A stretch of 64,000 nt of DNA from Balaenoptera acutorostrata (taxonomy: Eukaryota > Chordata > Mammalia > Artiodactyla > Balaenopteridae). Both the position numbers and the translations under genes were made by a program. This document shows positions 46,284-58,716 of this stretch, piece after piece. Numbering within the stretch: the stretch's first letter is position 1; each line of letters starts with the position of its first letter. The notes beneath the pieces were generated by a model. That model worked only from the letters and a program-made list of their open reading frames with translations, searched no databases and was not told where the DNA came from. Location: contig NC_080079.1 of the NCBI RefSeq assembly GCF_949987535.1, positions 58,521,613-58,585,612 on the forward strand, read 5' to 3'.

Positions 46284-46920
46284 TCTTTGTAGAGATGTTT
46301 TTAACTGAAGTTTTGATTTCTTTAACAGATATATGGTTGTCTAGATTTTCTGTTTCTTCTTGTGTCATTTTGAAAAGTTGTATTTAAAAAAAAATTGTCT
46401 ATTTCATTTAATTTTTAAAATTATAGGCATAATATTGTTCATAATAGCCCTTCATTATCTTCTTTTTTTTTAAAATTTATTTATTTATTTGTTTATTTAT
46501 TTTGGCTGTGTTGGGTCTTCGTTTCTGTGCGAGGGTTTTCTCCAGTTGCGGAGAGCGGGGGCCACTCTTCATCGCAGTGCGCGGGCCTCTCACTATCGCG
46601 GCCTCTCCCGTTGTGGAGCACAGTCTCCAGACGCGCAGGCTCAGTAATTGTGGCTCACGGGCCTAGCCGCTCCGCGGCATGTGGGATCTTCCTGGACCAG
46701 GGCACGAACCCGTGTCCCCTGCATTGGCAGGCAGATTCTCAACCACTGCGCCACCAGGGAAGCCCCATTATCTTCTTAATGTCTGTAGGATCTGTAGCTA
46801 TGTCTGTCATTTTCAGAAGACTCTGGGTGTTAAAAAGTTAATCTCCCATCAGTTGTTTCATTTTCCTCACATTGGATTCCTTTCAAATCAGGAACAGATC
46901 ATTTTCTTCGCTCTTTACGA
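46284..46920 (-). mobile_element. Old L1 continuation
   Basis: gagatgtttttaactgaag, tctgtttcttcttgtgtca and, after the CHR-2, cttcttaatgtctgtagg. It aligns in order with the ORF2 middle of the same old antisense L1. The right end is uncertain. Confidence 0.6.
46465..46765 (-). mobile_element. CHR-2-type SINE
   Basis: Antisense with a (TTTA)n tail and a ccaccagggaagcc end. Target-site duplication cattatcttctt at 46453-46464 and 46766-46777. Confidence 0.96.
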
Positions 46921-47204
46921 TATTTGTTATGCTGTTGCCACAGGCTAAAAAAATTCCCCTCACTACAACCTTTATCTCTTCTCACCTGTCCATCTGCTGC
47001 TCAACCCTTAGGATTCAGAATTAATGTGAACCCCCTTCTGATATACACGTCACAACATAGTCCATGAACATACACATCCAGATACATGTATATGTACCAC
47101 ACACATACACACATACTCACATAGATAGCTATTTAATGACTTTCCTTTGCAGCACTTTACCCAAATTACTAATTCGTTAAAATTATGATAAAATCTTTAC
47201 ATTG
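46921..47204. other. Unique intron with (CA)-rich patch
   Basis: An ACAC/ATAC patch at 47060-47125. Nothing else is recognised. Confidence 0.5.
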
Positions 47205-47340
47205 CTTCTTTCTCCTACTAGACTGTAACGTCCACCAAGGCTGGACTTGTATTATTCCTGTTGGAAGCTGAATACTCAGTACCCATCACAGTGCTTGGTA
47301 CATAATAGATGCTTGAAACATCATGGTTGGGTGAATGAAC
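47205..47340 (+). mobile_element. L2 3' end
   Basis: actagactgtaacgtccacc, cacagtgcttggtacataat and gcttgaaacatc, then gggtgaatgaacta. Confidence 0.7.
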
Positions 47341-48039
47341 TAATCTGCACTGAGGAGAAATAAATTGTTCCCTTTGAAAAGTCCATCTAATAATTTTAGT
47401 TTTGCTAGAAGGCAGTATGAAGGCTGGAAAAATAGGTAGAGGCCAGATTATGGGGAGCCTTGACTAACAACTTACAGAATCTAGATATTTCTCTGTTTAT
47501 ATTTTTCATATTTTCCCTCTGTCTGTCCCTGCTATATTTTTGTTTACACTCAGTGCCCTGGGGGATAGAGGGGCCTGGCCTTGGTAACGAGGGGAGATGC
47601 TGAGGACTACAAGACGGGAGTGTGGGGGGCGAGGGTCTTTAACAGGAGTGTCTGCTCCTGTCTCCCTCTGCGAGGCCCACAGTTCCTACTCTGCCTCAGT
47701 CCTACACGTAGGATTAGCAGAGGATTTGCATATTTGGGTTATGTTGGTGGTAGGATGGGAGGAGTGGAGCCATTGGTTTTTCTCTCTAGTTGGGCATCAC
47801 ATCCTGTAAAGGAGCCCTCCCTTTGAACCATCCATCATCAGACAGGATCACTAAAATAAAAGAAATGGCCCAGGGGGCCCCAAACTGCAGCCTCGCCCAC
47901 ACTGTATTCTGTATCCCCTGATTTAAGGAATTACGGCCTTTTCTCCTTCCATTCCCCTAAACCGTGTCCAAAGGAGCTTATGTGGTAATTTACAGAACGA
48001 AGCTGATGGATCAGCTCATAGGACATCATGGGTCAGAGC
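47341..48039. other. Unique intron
   Basis: Nothing is recognised. Two overlapping + strand frames (47581-47826) have no domain features. Confidence 0.5.
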
Positions 48040-48620
48040 GCTCCCCTCTCCCCTCCCGACTGCCCTTCTGACGCGCTTCATGCCTCTGATGCCCAGAGCC
48101 TGCTGGGGTTCTTGGAAGTCGGCGGGTGGGTGAGGGAGGAGAGAGTGTCGATTTGCTCCACCAGGATGTAGACGCTGGTGAGCCACACTGCGCTGGACAG
48201 GAGGACCTCTCTGTAGCACAGGTCAGAGAAACGCAGGTCCTTCCAGAGCATCAGCTTGTGCAAGAAGTGAATTAAAGGGAACCTGGATCCCAGCCCAGCT
48301 CTCCGCCTCCACCATGATCTCCAGTAAGATTCTGGTCTACCATCACCCACCCAGCCACCCATCCAGCAGCTCCAGCGCAGAGGTCTATGGACCCACCAGG
48401 CGCCGCAAAAAGTCCCTGGGAGATTTGTTCCATGATGGCTTCCGGGTGAGGTCTGGGCCCAGCGCTGCTGAGAAGGAGGAACCACAGAGCTTATGGCAGC
48501 CGGTGGTGTCTTGTTGCAGGGTTTGCGCCTCCTGGGGTAAGGATCCCCCTCAAAAGCATCCCGTATTCCGAGAGGCTGCCCGGGAAAGAAGTGCCCTCTC
48601 TGCGGGCTAGTGGACAAGTG
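48040..48620. other. GC-rich unassigned ORF region
   Basis: It contains the longest reading frame in the window that is neither repeat-derived nor low-complexity: 179 codons on the minus strand (48078-48617). Its C-terminal half reads IHFLHKLMLWKDLRFS, then LCYREVLLSSAVWLTS, with hydrophobic residues that could form one membrane segment. On the + strand a 98-codon frame (48314-48610) starts in a good context (ccaccATGa) and reads MISSKILVYHH, then a Ser-rich stretch and RRRKKSLGDLF. I recognise neither protein. No convincing splice sites or poly(A) tail were seen, so it may be a decayed retrocopy or chance. Confidence 0.3.
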
Positions 48621-49669
48621 ATGGGCTTCTCCCTTCCTCTGTGCTTGGCATACCCCCTGAGCGCAGATGAGCTGGGCCAGGCGGAAATCCTGTCCTTCCT
48701 TTTTAGATGAATATAACTGGTCTCTAGTGCTCCTGAATGTTTTTGAGCTATTAAAGAATATATTTCAGAAATGTTGGGGAAAGCTTGGTAAATGACGGGA
48801 GCAGCTTCCTTTTCATTTATTAAGTGGTAATAATTTCCAGTGAGTCGGCATTTTTCAGGAGCGGTGTTTGAAGCTATTGACTATTTTTTTTTTCAGGGAC
48901 AACAATGCCGTTTTGGTTTGCTTTCTTCTGTCCTCATATTGGGCCGTGGCAATGTTTTCTTGCGTGTCTTGGATGGTACTTCATTATTCTCACCCAGCAG
49001 AGATCATAAGAGATATCCTCTGGACAGATTTTCTTGTCTCAACTGCTTTCCAATAGGGATTTGGTTTTATTCGGGCATCCGTAATATATGGGAGTTTGAA
49101 ATAAATGACTTAACTTTGCATTTCTGTATCTAACAATCCCAGTCATAGGAAGAGATATCTGTTATTTCCAGAAAGGTTAGTGTTAAAAGTAGCTTCTTTA
49201 AAATGAAGTATAGTCCCTTTGACACCCAGCTTAAGATTCTGATATGGATAGGCCCAGCTTGAACTGTCTCTGTATTATACAACTATGTAGAGCAAAATTC
49301 CAATTAGCAAGCAAGTGATAGGTGAGTGCTAGTCAATCCTTTTCATTAGAACTGGCATGAAAGGCCTCCTTGGGCTGTAACATCTGCATGGACTTCGTTT
49401 GGAATCTAAATATTCATGCCCCCATGTCTGTGACCCTAGATCTGCTGACCAAATTGTTCTATTGCCTCTCCCTTCACTTCAAGAAAGAACTGCTTTGTGC
49501 TTTATAACATCCAGCATTGCCAAGGGCCGATATTAAGGCAGCTAGAGAGATGAGTGAAAATGATGAGATTATTAAGCTAAGAGAAAATAGACCATTTCCC
49601 GAGAAAGAGTTACGTGAGTGAAACCCCAGCTTTCACTTAGTATTCACTCTCCTTACTTTACCCTTGAAA
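48621..49669. other. Unique intron
   Basis: Nothing is recognised. A frame at 48840-49133 (+, 97 codons) has no domain features. Confidence 0.5.
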
Positions 49670-50320
49670 GGGGTTCATTCATTCACTTTCAGTAGTGAGA
49701 GCTGACTGTGTGCCCGTCATCACTGTTTGGGAGGATGATGGACACAGTGGTGAACAGGTGTATGAGGTGCCGCTGCAGTGGAGCTGACATCCTACAGAGG
49801 AAGACAGGCAAATAAACAAGCAAATAAACAAGCAAATATGAACATTGTAGATTGTGATAAATACTCTAGAGAAGAACAGAGTAATGGGGGGCGGGTCCAG
49901 ATTGGGTGGCTAGAAAAGACCTCTCTGAGGCAGTGTCAGTTGAGCCAGCCTTGCAGTGATGTAGGGGAAGAACATTCCAGAAAGGAATGGAAGGGAAAGC
50001 CCTGAGCTGAGAATGAACTGGGAGATACTCAAGGAGCAGAGATGCAGTGTGGCAGGTGTGAGGATGGGGAGAGTAGAAGTGAAATGAATACGGACTAGAT
50101 CATGGAAAGCCTTCAGAGCAAGGTAAGGAATCTGAACTTAAGCCATCTGAGGGCTTTTAGCTGGAAGTGATGTGATCTGATTGATGTCTGCAAAAATCAC
50201 GCTGGCTGCTTCTAGGAAGTGGATGGTGGGGCATGGTGGGCTGAGGGAATAAAAGTGCAGACCAGCTTGGGGGCTGCTGGCCAAATTAGAGGTAACAGTG
50301 GCTTGGACCATGGTTCTGGC
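49670..50320 (+). mobile_element. L2 element, long 3' end
   Basis: ttcattcattcactttcag, tgagctgacatcc-like start, ggaagacaggcaaataaac, gtagggaagaacattccag-like, catggaaagccttcagag and ggaagtgatgtgatctgatt appear in the L2 order. A 12-bp unit (caaataaacaag) is repeated at 49808-49835. Confidence 0.8.
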
Positions 50321-50823
50321 ACTGGAAAGGGAAAAGATGAGTTATTTTTTATATGTATTTAAGAGGTGAAATCAACAAGATTTATTTGTTTACTTTTTTA
50401 AAAATTTGGTTCCTTTCTGGCTCCCTTATTCAAATAGGAGACTGTCAAGCAGGAGCTTCACCCCTTTGCTTTCAGGATCTAGGACAGTGAGTGACTGGTA
50501 CAGAGAGACACTCACTGCACATGTATGGCATGAATTCATGAATGAAAACATGAATGAATGGGTGAGAATCCCAGTTGGAATATCAACTGATGTTTAGCAT
50601 CTATCAGATAGGAAGCAGGACGGGGGATAAGGTGGGGCATAGAACAGCCTGAGCAATTATCGAGGGAAAAGATTGGAAAAGATCAGGCAAACAAGCACTA
50701 TTTATCAAACACAAGTTCTAACTGGAGGAGCAAAAGCCCAGGGGCATTTGAGAGCAAGAAAGACAGTCCTCTCCCTCCAGCTAGGAAGAAGAGGCTCTGA
50801 TTCTTTCTGTGTGGAGGGTGAGA
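50321..50823. other. Unique intron
   Basis: Nothing is recognised. atgaatgaaaacatgaatg near 50537 is a short local repeat. Confidence 0.5.
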
Positions 50824-51063
50824 GCACGTGGTCCAGGCAGTGATGTAGCTGGGGGATGGGAGGTGGGACCTGGGGATGGAAGCAAGGTGCAGGGACCACC
50901 CTGTAGAACCCTCCCTGGGATTGTGTCTGTCCCTCTTTACCCTGCACGTGGTCCAGGCAGTGATGTAGCTGGGGGATGGGAGGTGGGACCTGGGGATGGA
51001 AGCAGGGTGCAGGGACCACCCTGTGGAACCCTCCCTGGGATTGTGTCTGTCCCTGTTTACCCT
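50824..51063. repeat. 120-bp direct tandem duplication
   Basis: Copy 1 is 50824-50943 and copy 2 is 50944-51063, both starting gcacgtggtccaggcagtg. I count three differences (agcaag/agcagg, ctgtag/ctgtgg, ccctct/ccctgt). Because 120 is divisible by three, frames on both strands stay open across both copies (50809-51111 +, 50698-51078 -). That is a side effect of the unit length. Confidence 0.97.
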
Positions 51064-51789
51064 GATGACTCCTGTCATCGATTTGAGCTCTCGAGCTGCA
51101 AGGCCAGATGACTCTGACCTTGTCAGATACTACAAAAATAATTGCTCTTCAGGATTTACGTGGGGGTGGAGGGATTGGAAATGACAGAGGTTTATTTGAA
51201 CCTTTCAGCTTTTTGGATTTAAAGATTAAGGAGTTAAAGGAAATGGAAAACAGCAAATTGGAAAACCCTGGCCGGCTTTCCACCCTGGGCTGGGATGCGT
51301 TTGCTTTTGTGTTTTCTTCGTCTTGTGCTCCAGTGGGACCTTGCTTGCAGGAATCTCCTGAGTCCTTTCTGTCTTGGGATAATGGGGACCCTGAATGGTG
51401 AATGATTCATCATTTACCTGCATGTCCCTCAGTCTCTTGTCAGTGTAGCTATTCTGCTTCCATCTGAGAAAGAGGTCCTAAATCCCTTAACTTTTGTGGT
51501 TGGCCAGCACTAAAATTACATGGCAGTAGTTCTCAGGATGGCCTAACCTGGTGGTTCAGGTCCCAGGTGCCGAATGTGACCTTCTGAAGGGACAGCAATG
51601 GCCAAGGGTCCTCCCTGCCTAGAGCTGCTGGCCTCGGGTTCCTGAAACTTTGACAAGGACGCCAGGCTCGGAGTCAGAAGACCTGTCCTCAGTCCTGACT
51701 TGCCATTAACTTTATAACAGCAGCAACAAAACATTATGAATAAAAATAAGAATTTTTAATACGTATTACAGAAAAATTTAAAAACTCAA
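51064..51789. other. Unique intron
   Basis: Nothing is recognised. Confidence 0.5.
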
Positions 51790-53103
51790 GAAAACTAATG
51801 AAATCCAGAAATCCTACCTCCATATCACAATCACTGTCATCATTTTATGTGTTTCCTAGTTTTTATTTTTCATATACCTATAGTTTTCATAGTTTTATCA
51901 GAGAGAACATGTACTTTATATTCCAGTTTTTAAAAATGTTTCCAGTTTGCTATTTTTTTTATTATGGTAAAAAATATATAACATAAACTTTTCCATCTTA
52001 ACCATGTTTTAGTGCACGGTTCAGTAGTGTTAAGTACAATATATTTGCATTGTTGTGAAACAGAACATTTTCATCTTGCAAATTTGAAACTTCATACGCA
52101 TTAAACAACTACTCTTTCCCCCCCACTCCTCAGCCTTTGGTAACCACCATTCTACTCTCTGTGTCCTACTTCTTTAACTTAACATTATATCATAAGCATT
52201 TTCTTTGTTGTTACATTATTTTTTTACTATAATATCCCATAGATGGACTATATTTAAGAAGACCTACTTTTAGATAGCAAGCTGCTTTCTGTTTTTCTTG
52301 TTTAATGAAGAATTTTGCAAGGAACATCTTTGTTTCTGTAGCATCTTTCCATGTTTTGTTATATTATCTTAGGCTTCATTCCCAGAAATGTAGTTTGATT
52401 TGTAATGTGGAATTATTTTCTGAAAATGCTGTATCAATTTACAATTCCACCATCAAATTATAAGACTATCTCATTGTAGCGGCATCTCTAGTAGGTGAAA
52501 TTCAAATACATTGCTAGTTAAGCAGAATAAACCAAAGTTACTATATTTTTAATTGACATATCTTTTATTTCAGCCAAGTGTAATAATTTCTAATGTTGTT
52601 TACTAGTTATATTTCCGATTTCACCATAAGCCTCGTTATGACTTTTTGCCTATTTATGGACTAGTGATGTAGTACATGTTCTTGACATCATGAAGACTTT
52701 ATCCTTATTATATCATATTTGATTTAATTATTTTTCTAATAGATTATTATCTTCATTACTTTTTTTTTGACATGTAGAATTTTGATATTTTTATGGTGCT
52801 GATTTAAAAATTTTTATGATTCCTTTCACATGTGAGTCTAGAAATTCTTCCTTTCTTCAGAGGGCTGATAAGTATATAATTATATTTTCTTTGTTTTTTT
52901 TATGGCTTATTATTTATATCTAATTTTAATTTTCATCTCAATTTAATTTCAATTATGGTAGGAGGTGACAGTTTAAATTGATCTCACTGTAAACCAATTG
53001 TTCCATCATTATTACATAATGCTTGTCTCGCCTTGAGTTGTGATGACTTCTTTATCATATATTAAATTCTTCTCTACATAATACAATCTATTCTTATCTT
53101 TTT
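51790..53103 (-). mobile_element. Old L1, 3' part, antisense
   Basis: ataacataaacttttccatc, aaccatgttttagtgcac, cctttggtaaccaccattc and acaattccaccatcaaat. AT-rich and highly diverged. The part after 52500 is assigned with less certainty. Confidence 0.6.
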
Positions 53104-53454
53104 AAAAAATATTAATTTTAATTTTTTTTTTTTTTGCTGCATTGAGTCTTCGTTGCTGTGCGTGGGCTTTCTCTAGTTGCAGCAAGTGGGGGCTACTCTT
53201 CATTGCGGTGCGCAGGCTTCTCATTGCAGTGGCTTCTCTTGTTGCGGAGCACGGGCTCTAGGCGCGCGGGCCCAGTAGTTGTGGCACGAGGGCTCAGTAG
53301 CTGTGGCTTGTGGGCTCTAGAGCGCAGCCTCAGTAGTTGTGGTGCACGGGCTTAGTTGCTCCTTGGCGTGTGGGATCTTCCTGGACCAGGGATCGAACCC
53401 GTGTCCCCTGCATTGGCAGGCAGATTCTTAACCACTGCGCCACTAGGGAAGTCC
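53104..53454 (-). mobile_element. CHR-2-type SINE
   Basis: Antisense with a T-rich tail and a gccactagggaagtcc end. Target-site duplication ctattct...tatcttttt at about 53088 and 53455, with a 3-bp difference between copies. It contains repeated agtagttgtggc modules like the 15239 copy. Confidence 0.95.
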
Positions 53455-56100
53455 CTATTCTGCTTATCTTTTTGTGATTTTTCTTATTTTGTTGCTTTCT
53501 GGTAAATGTGGCCTATATGATTTCTGTACTTTGGAATTTGGTAAAATTTCTTTGTGGCCTAGTACATGGTCAGTTTCATGACTGTTCAAAGGTTGCTACT
53601 GAAGAGTGTGTTGTTTAGTTACTGGGTATAATATATGTATGTATCTACCTGTCCCTCCATTCAGATAGATATATACAAATACATCCCAAGGAACTAAATG
53701 TTAGATGAACATTTCTTATTTGTGCTTGTGTTTTGGCTAGTGTCTGAAAAGTGAACATTAGAGTCTCCCACTGTGATGTGGCTTTGTCAATTTTTGTTGT
53801 TTGATGCATTCTTGCCAGATTTTGTCATATATGTACTTCAAAGATATAGTCTTAGGTGTGTAAAGTTTTTTCACTGTTCCATATTCTTGGTGGATTTCTC
53901 CTTTTATGAATATGAAGTATTACTCTTTCTTTTGTACATCTTCACAGTAGCTGCCACTTTATATAATATCATTATTGTTCTGTTTGCCTCTTCTTCTTTG
54001 GTCAACATTTGTCTGATACATATTTCTAACTTTCCTTGTTTTCAGTGAATCTCTTACATGCCTCTGGAATGGATTATTGCTGTTTTTATATTATCTGAGT
54101 GTCTTTGTCAATTAATAGATAAATTTAACTCACTCAATTTTGTTGTGATTACTAAAAAATAATTCTTTTTGCTGCTGCAATAGTATTTTATTAATACTAA
54201 TTAATATGCTTTTTTCTTTTCTTTTTTCACAATTCTTTTCCTTCAGTTGGATTGATCAAATTCTTTTGTTCTTTTTTCCTTCTGAGATTTGGAATTTATA
54301 ATTCCAAATGTATTAAGTTGTTGATACACATACTTAAACTTAAAATTTTCTATTAATATGTATAATTAATGGTACTTTCTCCTGAAGCAAGACAAGAACT
54401 TTAGCACAACTTTCTGACCTTCACTGCCCTCTCTCCTCTATCTTCCATGTAGTATCCTCTAGAGGTTTTACTTTTAAATCATTATTATTATTATTATTTA
54501 TTAGTTTTTGTAATATTCAGTCAACACATAAACTAATCAGTTACTTTTACTCTTTTCTTGCATTGCTTCTTGTATCTCACTTGCTTTTGGATTTATTTTT
54601 CTTTCAGCTGATTAAGTATATCTTTTTTAGCTCAAAATAATTTCTCCTGAAAATTGTGGTGATATCTTTCCTTTGTTTTCTTGAATCCAGTGCAGCCAGG
54701 AGAATTCTGACAATAATTTGATTCTCATTGCTTTGGGGAGTTTATATCTTTGCATTGGTGTTCTGAAATGTCACCGTAATATGCCTCAACTTGGGTCCTT
54801 TAAAATTATCCTGCTGGACACTTAACAGACCTTTCCAATCTGAGGATGCAGGTCATCCCTTTGATCTGGGAAACTTTATTCTAATGTTTGAGAGTTTTCC
54901 TGCTTTCTTTTTTTCTTTTTTTTTTTTCGCCACGCCACGAGGCTTGTGGGATCTTAGTTCCTTGACCCGTGATTGAACCCAGGCTCCAACAGTGAGAGCT
55001 TGGAGTCCTAACCACTGGATCGCCAGGGAATTTCCAGTTTTCCTGCTTTCTATTGCCTGTATTTTTTCCTTCTGGAAACTCAATTACGTAAATGTTAAAA
55101 ATTCTACACTTGTCTTCCATGTCTCTCAACTTCCCTTTTGTACTTTTCACCCCTTTTCCGCTTTGTATGAAGAGACCTCTGTTTGATAGTCTAGCCCTGT
55201 AGTTTGTATGTAGCTGTATCCATTCTTCTAATAGTTGGCTTTTTAAAGTTTTGATGTTTAAAATTTTAATTTCTAAAATATCTAGTTTATCTTTGCTGAG
55301 TTGACATATTTTCTTACAATTCTTTGTTTTTCAATCAAACTTTTTCTAAAGTTGTTGCTTTGTTAATGTTGTATCATTAAGTGTAAATTTTGCTAGACTA
55401 CGTGCCTTTCTTCAAAGAAAGCTTGACTTTCCTCAAATATTTGGTGATTCTTGATTTTGTGCTCCTCTTTGGATTTGAGATTTTCTGTTAGCCTATATTA
55501 GAATGCTGTCTTTGCTTAATGCACCTTGTCTGAGGAGTGATGGGGTGGGTATGTGGCAGTGTATTTTGGTCCAGTAACTGGTCTTACAGCTTTCTTCTAA
55601 GAGTCACCAGTTCATGTGGGATATTGCTTTAACAACTACAATGCCCACGCTTACTGCTTTATCCTGGCTGCTCCTATTTGGTACCCCAATCCATCAGTGA
55701 GTTAGTTGTCCCAGCCTCCCACTTCCCAGTGTTGGTCACCTCATTTCATCTTTTGAACAGTTGCTTTCTCCTTATCTATGATTTCCCCACTCCACCAGGC
55801 CCCACCAACCTGTCTTTGTGAAATTCCTTATCAAATGTATTGACCAAGAACATTTCTGATATTTTGTTTTTGTTATGTTATATATATGTTTCTTACTATA
55901 TATGTTATCAGGTTTCTCAGCTTTGCCAAGTTAATTTCCAACAGAATATCCACTTTTCATCTACCAGCGTTTTGTGGTTTTCTCTTACGTTCTGTAGTTT
56001 CTCTTCCCTTCTTCCTGCCCTTGTGGGATTTTGCTATTTTTCCCCCCTTTAATATTATTTTAGTGAAGTTTTGAGAGGAGGCAGAGAGAAATCATTCTGT
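53455..56100 (-). mobile_element. Old L1, ORF2 5' part, antisense
   Basis: The assignable part is 53500-54150: gcctagtacatggtcagt, gttgctactgaagagtgtg, gtctcccactgtgatgtgg and acatttcttatttgtgc. 54200-56100 continues AT-rich with weaker L1-like phrases (gtgtctttgtcaattaat, ttctcctgaaaattgtgg). No open frame of note. Boundaries are uncertain. Confidence 0.5.
54909..55035 (-). mobile_element. CHR-1-like older tRNA SINE
   Basis: cgccacgccacgaggcttgt, gggatcttagttccttgac and ctaaccactggatcgcc. A perfect 16-bp target-site duplication agttttcctgctttct lies at 54893-54908 and 55036-55051, despite the older family type. Confidence 0.93.
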
Positions 56101-57019
56101 TCAATCTGTTAGGGTTAACCAGAATGCTCTGGATTCTTATTTTAATTCATGGATGAATTATATATGTTGGTATTTTATGTAGAACTTTAGCATCACTAAT
56201 CTTAGTGAGATTATTTTACTTTTGTGTTTTGAGAGGCAGTTTTTGGTACCAGGTTATGATTATTTTATAATAAGTTTAATAGCTTTGCCTCTTTTAGTGT
56301 ATCATGGAATAGTTTAGAGTTTCATTAAAATGTAAATGTTTTAAAAAATTTAATAAATTACATGGGTGCAAACTCTCTGAGGGGAAGATATTAATAAAAA
56401 TTTCAATTTATATCTCAATTATCATCCTGTAATGGTTTTCTTTTTTGTGTGTATGGACTTACAAAGTTTACATTTTTTGGAAAGTTGCCCCTCTCAGTGT
56501 GGATTTCAAATTTTATTAGCCTGAAATTGTGCATGACTTTATTTTCTATTTGTTTCTTTATTGGATAAGCATGTGTTTTGTTTGTTTTATTGTTGTTATT
56601 GTTTGCCCCCATAAAATGATTTGAAAATTTTTATCACTTTTAATTTTTATTAGTTCTCTGATTATTCAAGTATAAACACTAAAGTAGAAATCATCTTTTC
56701 TTCTATGGTTGTTAAGACTACTTTTTTCCTAAGATCTTGAGCTGAATGCATTATTTTATAAGTAATCTATTATTATACTATGGGTTTTTTCTAATTTATA
56801 GTTAGCCAGTATGTTCTTTAAAAGTAAAGAGACAGGGTGCTTAATGGATATAGTACTGGTTTTAGATTACTCAAGCAATTACTCAGGGAAAACGCAATTT
56901 GCTAACTATTTGGGGAAAAAATAAAACTTGGTCCCTTTGGCACACTATTAACCAAAATAAATAAATATGCCAAGATGGATTTACAAATTAAAGGTTAAAA
57001 GAAGAAAAGATACCCTAAA
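56101..57019. other. AT-rich intron
   Basis: No family is confidently recognised. Confidence 0.45.
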
Positions 57020-57203
57020 TGGGTGGTTCCCACACTTGGCTGCACATTAGAATCATCTGGGGAGTTATAAAAAATTTCTGCACCCAGGTTGTCACCCAGA
57101 CCAATTAAATCAGAATATCTGAGGGTGGGAGATAGGCACCAGTGTTGTTCCAGAATTTCCAGGTGATTGCAATGGCAACAAAGTCTGGGAACCACTGCCC
57201 TGC
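57020..57203 (+). mobile_element. MER5A hAT MITE
   Basis: gggtggttcccacacttgg, cattagaatcatctgggg, ttaaatcagaatatctgag and a tctgggaaccactg end. Confidence 0.8.
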
Positions 57204-57227
57204 AGTTTTGTTTTCTCAGTTTGGCCT

Positions 57228-57366
57228 CTGACCAGAAGCATCGGTGACATCGTAGAGTTGGTTAGAAATGCAGAGCATCAAGCCCCATCTCAGACCCATG
57301 GAATAGGGTCTGAATGTTAACAAACCCCAGATGATTCATGTGCACATGGAATTTGAATAGCTGGTC
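57228..57366 (+). mobile_element. MER20-like fragment
   Basis: gagttggttagaaatgcag, agccccatctcagaccc and tgttaacaaaccccagatg. Confidence 0.6.
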
Positions 57367-57371
57367 TCTAA

Positions 57372-57531
57372 AGCAGGCTTAGCAAACTAGGCTCCATGGC
57401 CTATTTATTTGAATAAAATTTTACTGGAATACAGTCATGTGCATTCATTTACATGTCATTTACAGCAGAGTGGGTAGTTGTGATAGAACCTAAAACATTT
57501 ACTATCTGCTCATTTGTAGAAAAAGTTTTCA
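57372..57531 (+). mobile_element. hAT-type MITE ('aaataaagttttatt' family)
   Basis: gcttagcaaactaggctcc, gaataaaattttactggaat, catttacatgtcatttaca and catttactatctgctca. Confidence 0.7.
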
Positions 57532-57708
57532 GTGCTTCTCAGCCGTGATGGCTCATTAGGATCATCGCAGAACTTTAAAATTCCCTCTGCCTGGCTGTAC
57601 CTCAGACCCATTAAGTCAGAATTGGGGAAGAGGGAGTGAGACCCAGGTATCAGTAATTCTTAAAGCTTCCCAGGTGATTTAAATGTGCAGCCGAGGTTCA
57701 GAACTCAC
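57532..57708 (+). mobile_element. MER5A hAT MITE
   Basis: gtgcttctcagccgtgatgg, cattaggatcatcgcag, gcctggctgtacctcag and tcccaggtgatttaaatgt. Confidence 0.7.
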
Positions 57709-58394
57709 ACCCTAAAGGTACAAAGAGAAAATGTGCATGCATTTAAAAAAATCTGTTTTTTATGATGGAGGTGGCCATTTTTTAATATTAAAGCAAAGAA
57801 ACAATGATGGAAGTCTGATATATTTGACCATATAACAAACTTTGGAATTCAGGAAAAAAAAATAAACACCTTAAGCAAAATTTAAGACTTAGGAAAGAAA
57901 AAAAACTTTGAGCAAAATTAGAAGAAGAATGATGAACCGTGGGATAAAATATATAACATATAATATTCTCATTATGAAAGAGCTCAAATATAATAAAAGA
58001 ATAAGATGAACCCACAGGTAATCTGGCAGAGACTATTATAAAGCACTTTAAAGAAGAAAATAAAATGACTAATAATTATGTGAAAACACAGTTAACTTCA
58101 TTTGTTAACCTAGAAAAGCAGAATAAAACAAGGATGGGCTCTATTTGGGGTTGAGGGCTATCAAATTGGGACTCCTACTTTCCCTCCCTCCCTCCCTCTT
58201 CACTCCCTCCCTTCCTTTCCCTTCCTTCTTCCCGTCTTAATCAGAATACTCAGTCTGATGGGGGTGTAGGCAAAGGGCATTTCCCTACTGAGGGAAATGC
58301 GAATTGTTAGGAGAGTTTGGCAAGATGATCACAAGTGCTGGAAGCGCTTACTTGAGTGCTGATGTTTGGAATCGGAACTGACTGACCAAAGGCT
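57709..58394. other. AT-rich unique intron
   Basis: Contains a (CCCT)n stretch at 58180-58225. Nothing else is recognised. Confidence 0.5.
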
Positions 58395-58600
58395 GTGCCA
58401 GGGCAGTGGTTACAAGCTTGGGTTTTGTGGCGTTACATAAATTTGGGTTGAAATTTGTGCTGTGCTGCTTACAAACTGTGTGCTGGACACATTCTCTAGT
58501 CTCTTTATCCTTAGCTATTTTCTTCAGTTGTATGGATTAAATAAGATAGAGCTAAAGGATTAGGCATGTAGAAATAATTAAAAATAGCAGATGATCAATC
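58395..58600 (-). mobile_element. MIR SINE
   Basis: gggcagtggttacaagct, gtgctgctgcttac-like core, tctctagtctctttatcc and ggattaaataagatagag. Confidence 0.7.
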
Positions 58601-58670
58601 ATAATAGATTTACATCATTGTCAACATCATCATTTTACCAATAATTTAAAGTAACAATAACACTATTTAC

Positions 58671-58716
58671 CGTGTGTGTGTGTGTGTATGTATGTGTGTG
58701 TGTGTGTGTGTATGTG
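58671..58716. repeat. (GT)n microsatellite
   Basis: About 22 GT units with two interrupting GTAT steps. Confidence 0.92.

Noticed and set aside
50698..51111. Repeat protein encoded by the 120-bp duplication.
   Set aside because: Frames on both strands are open across it because 120 is divisible by three; no start, splice or domain evidence.
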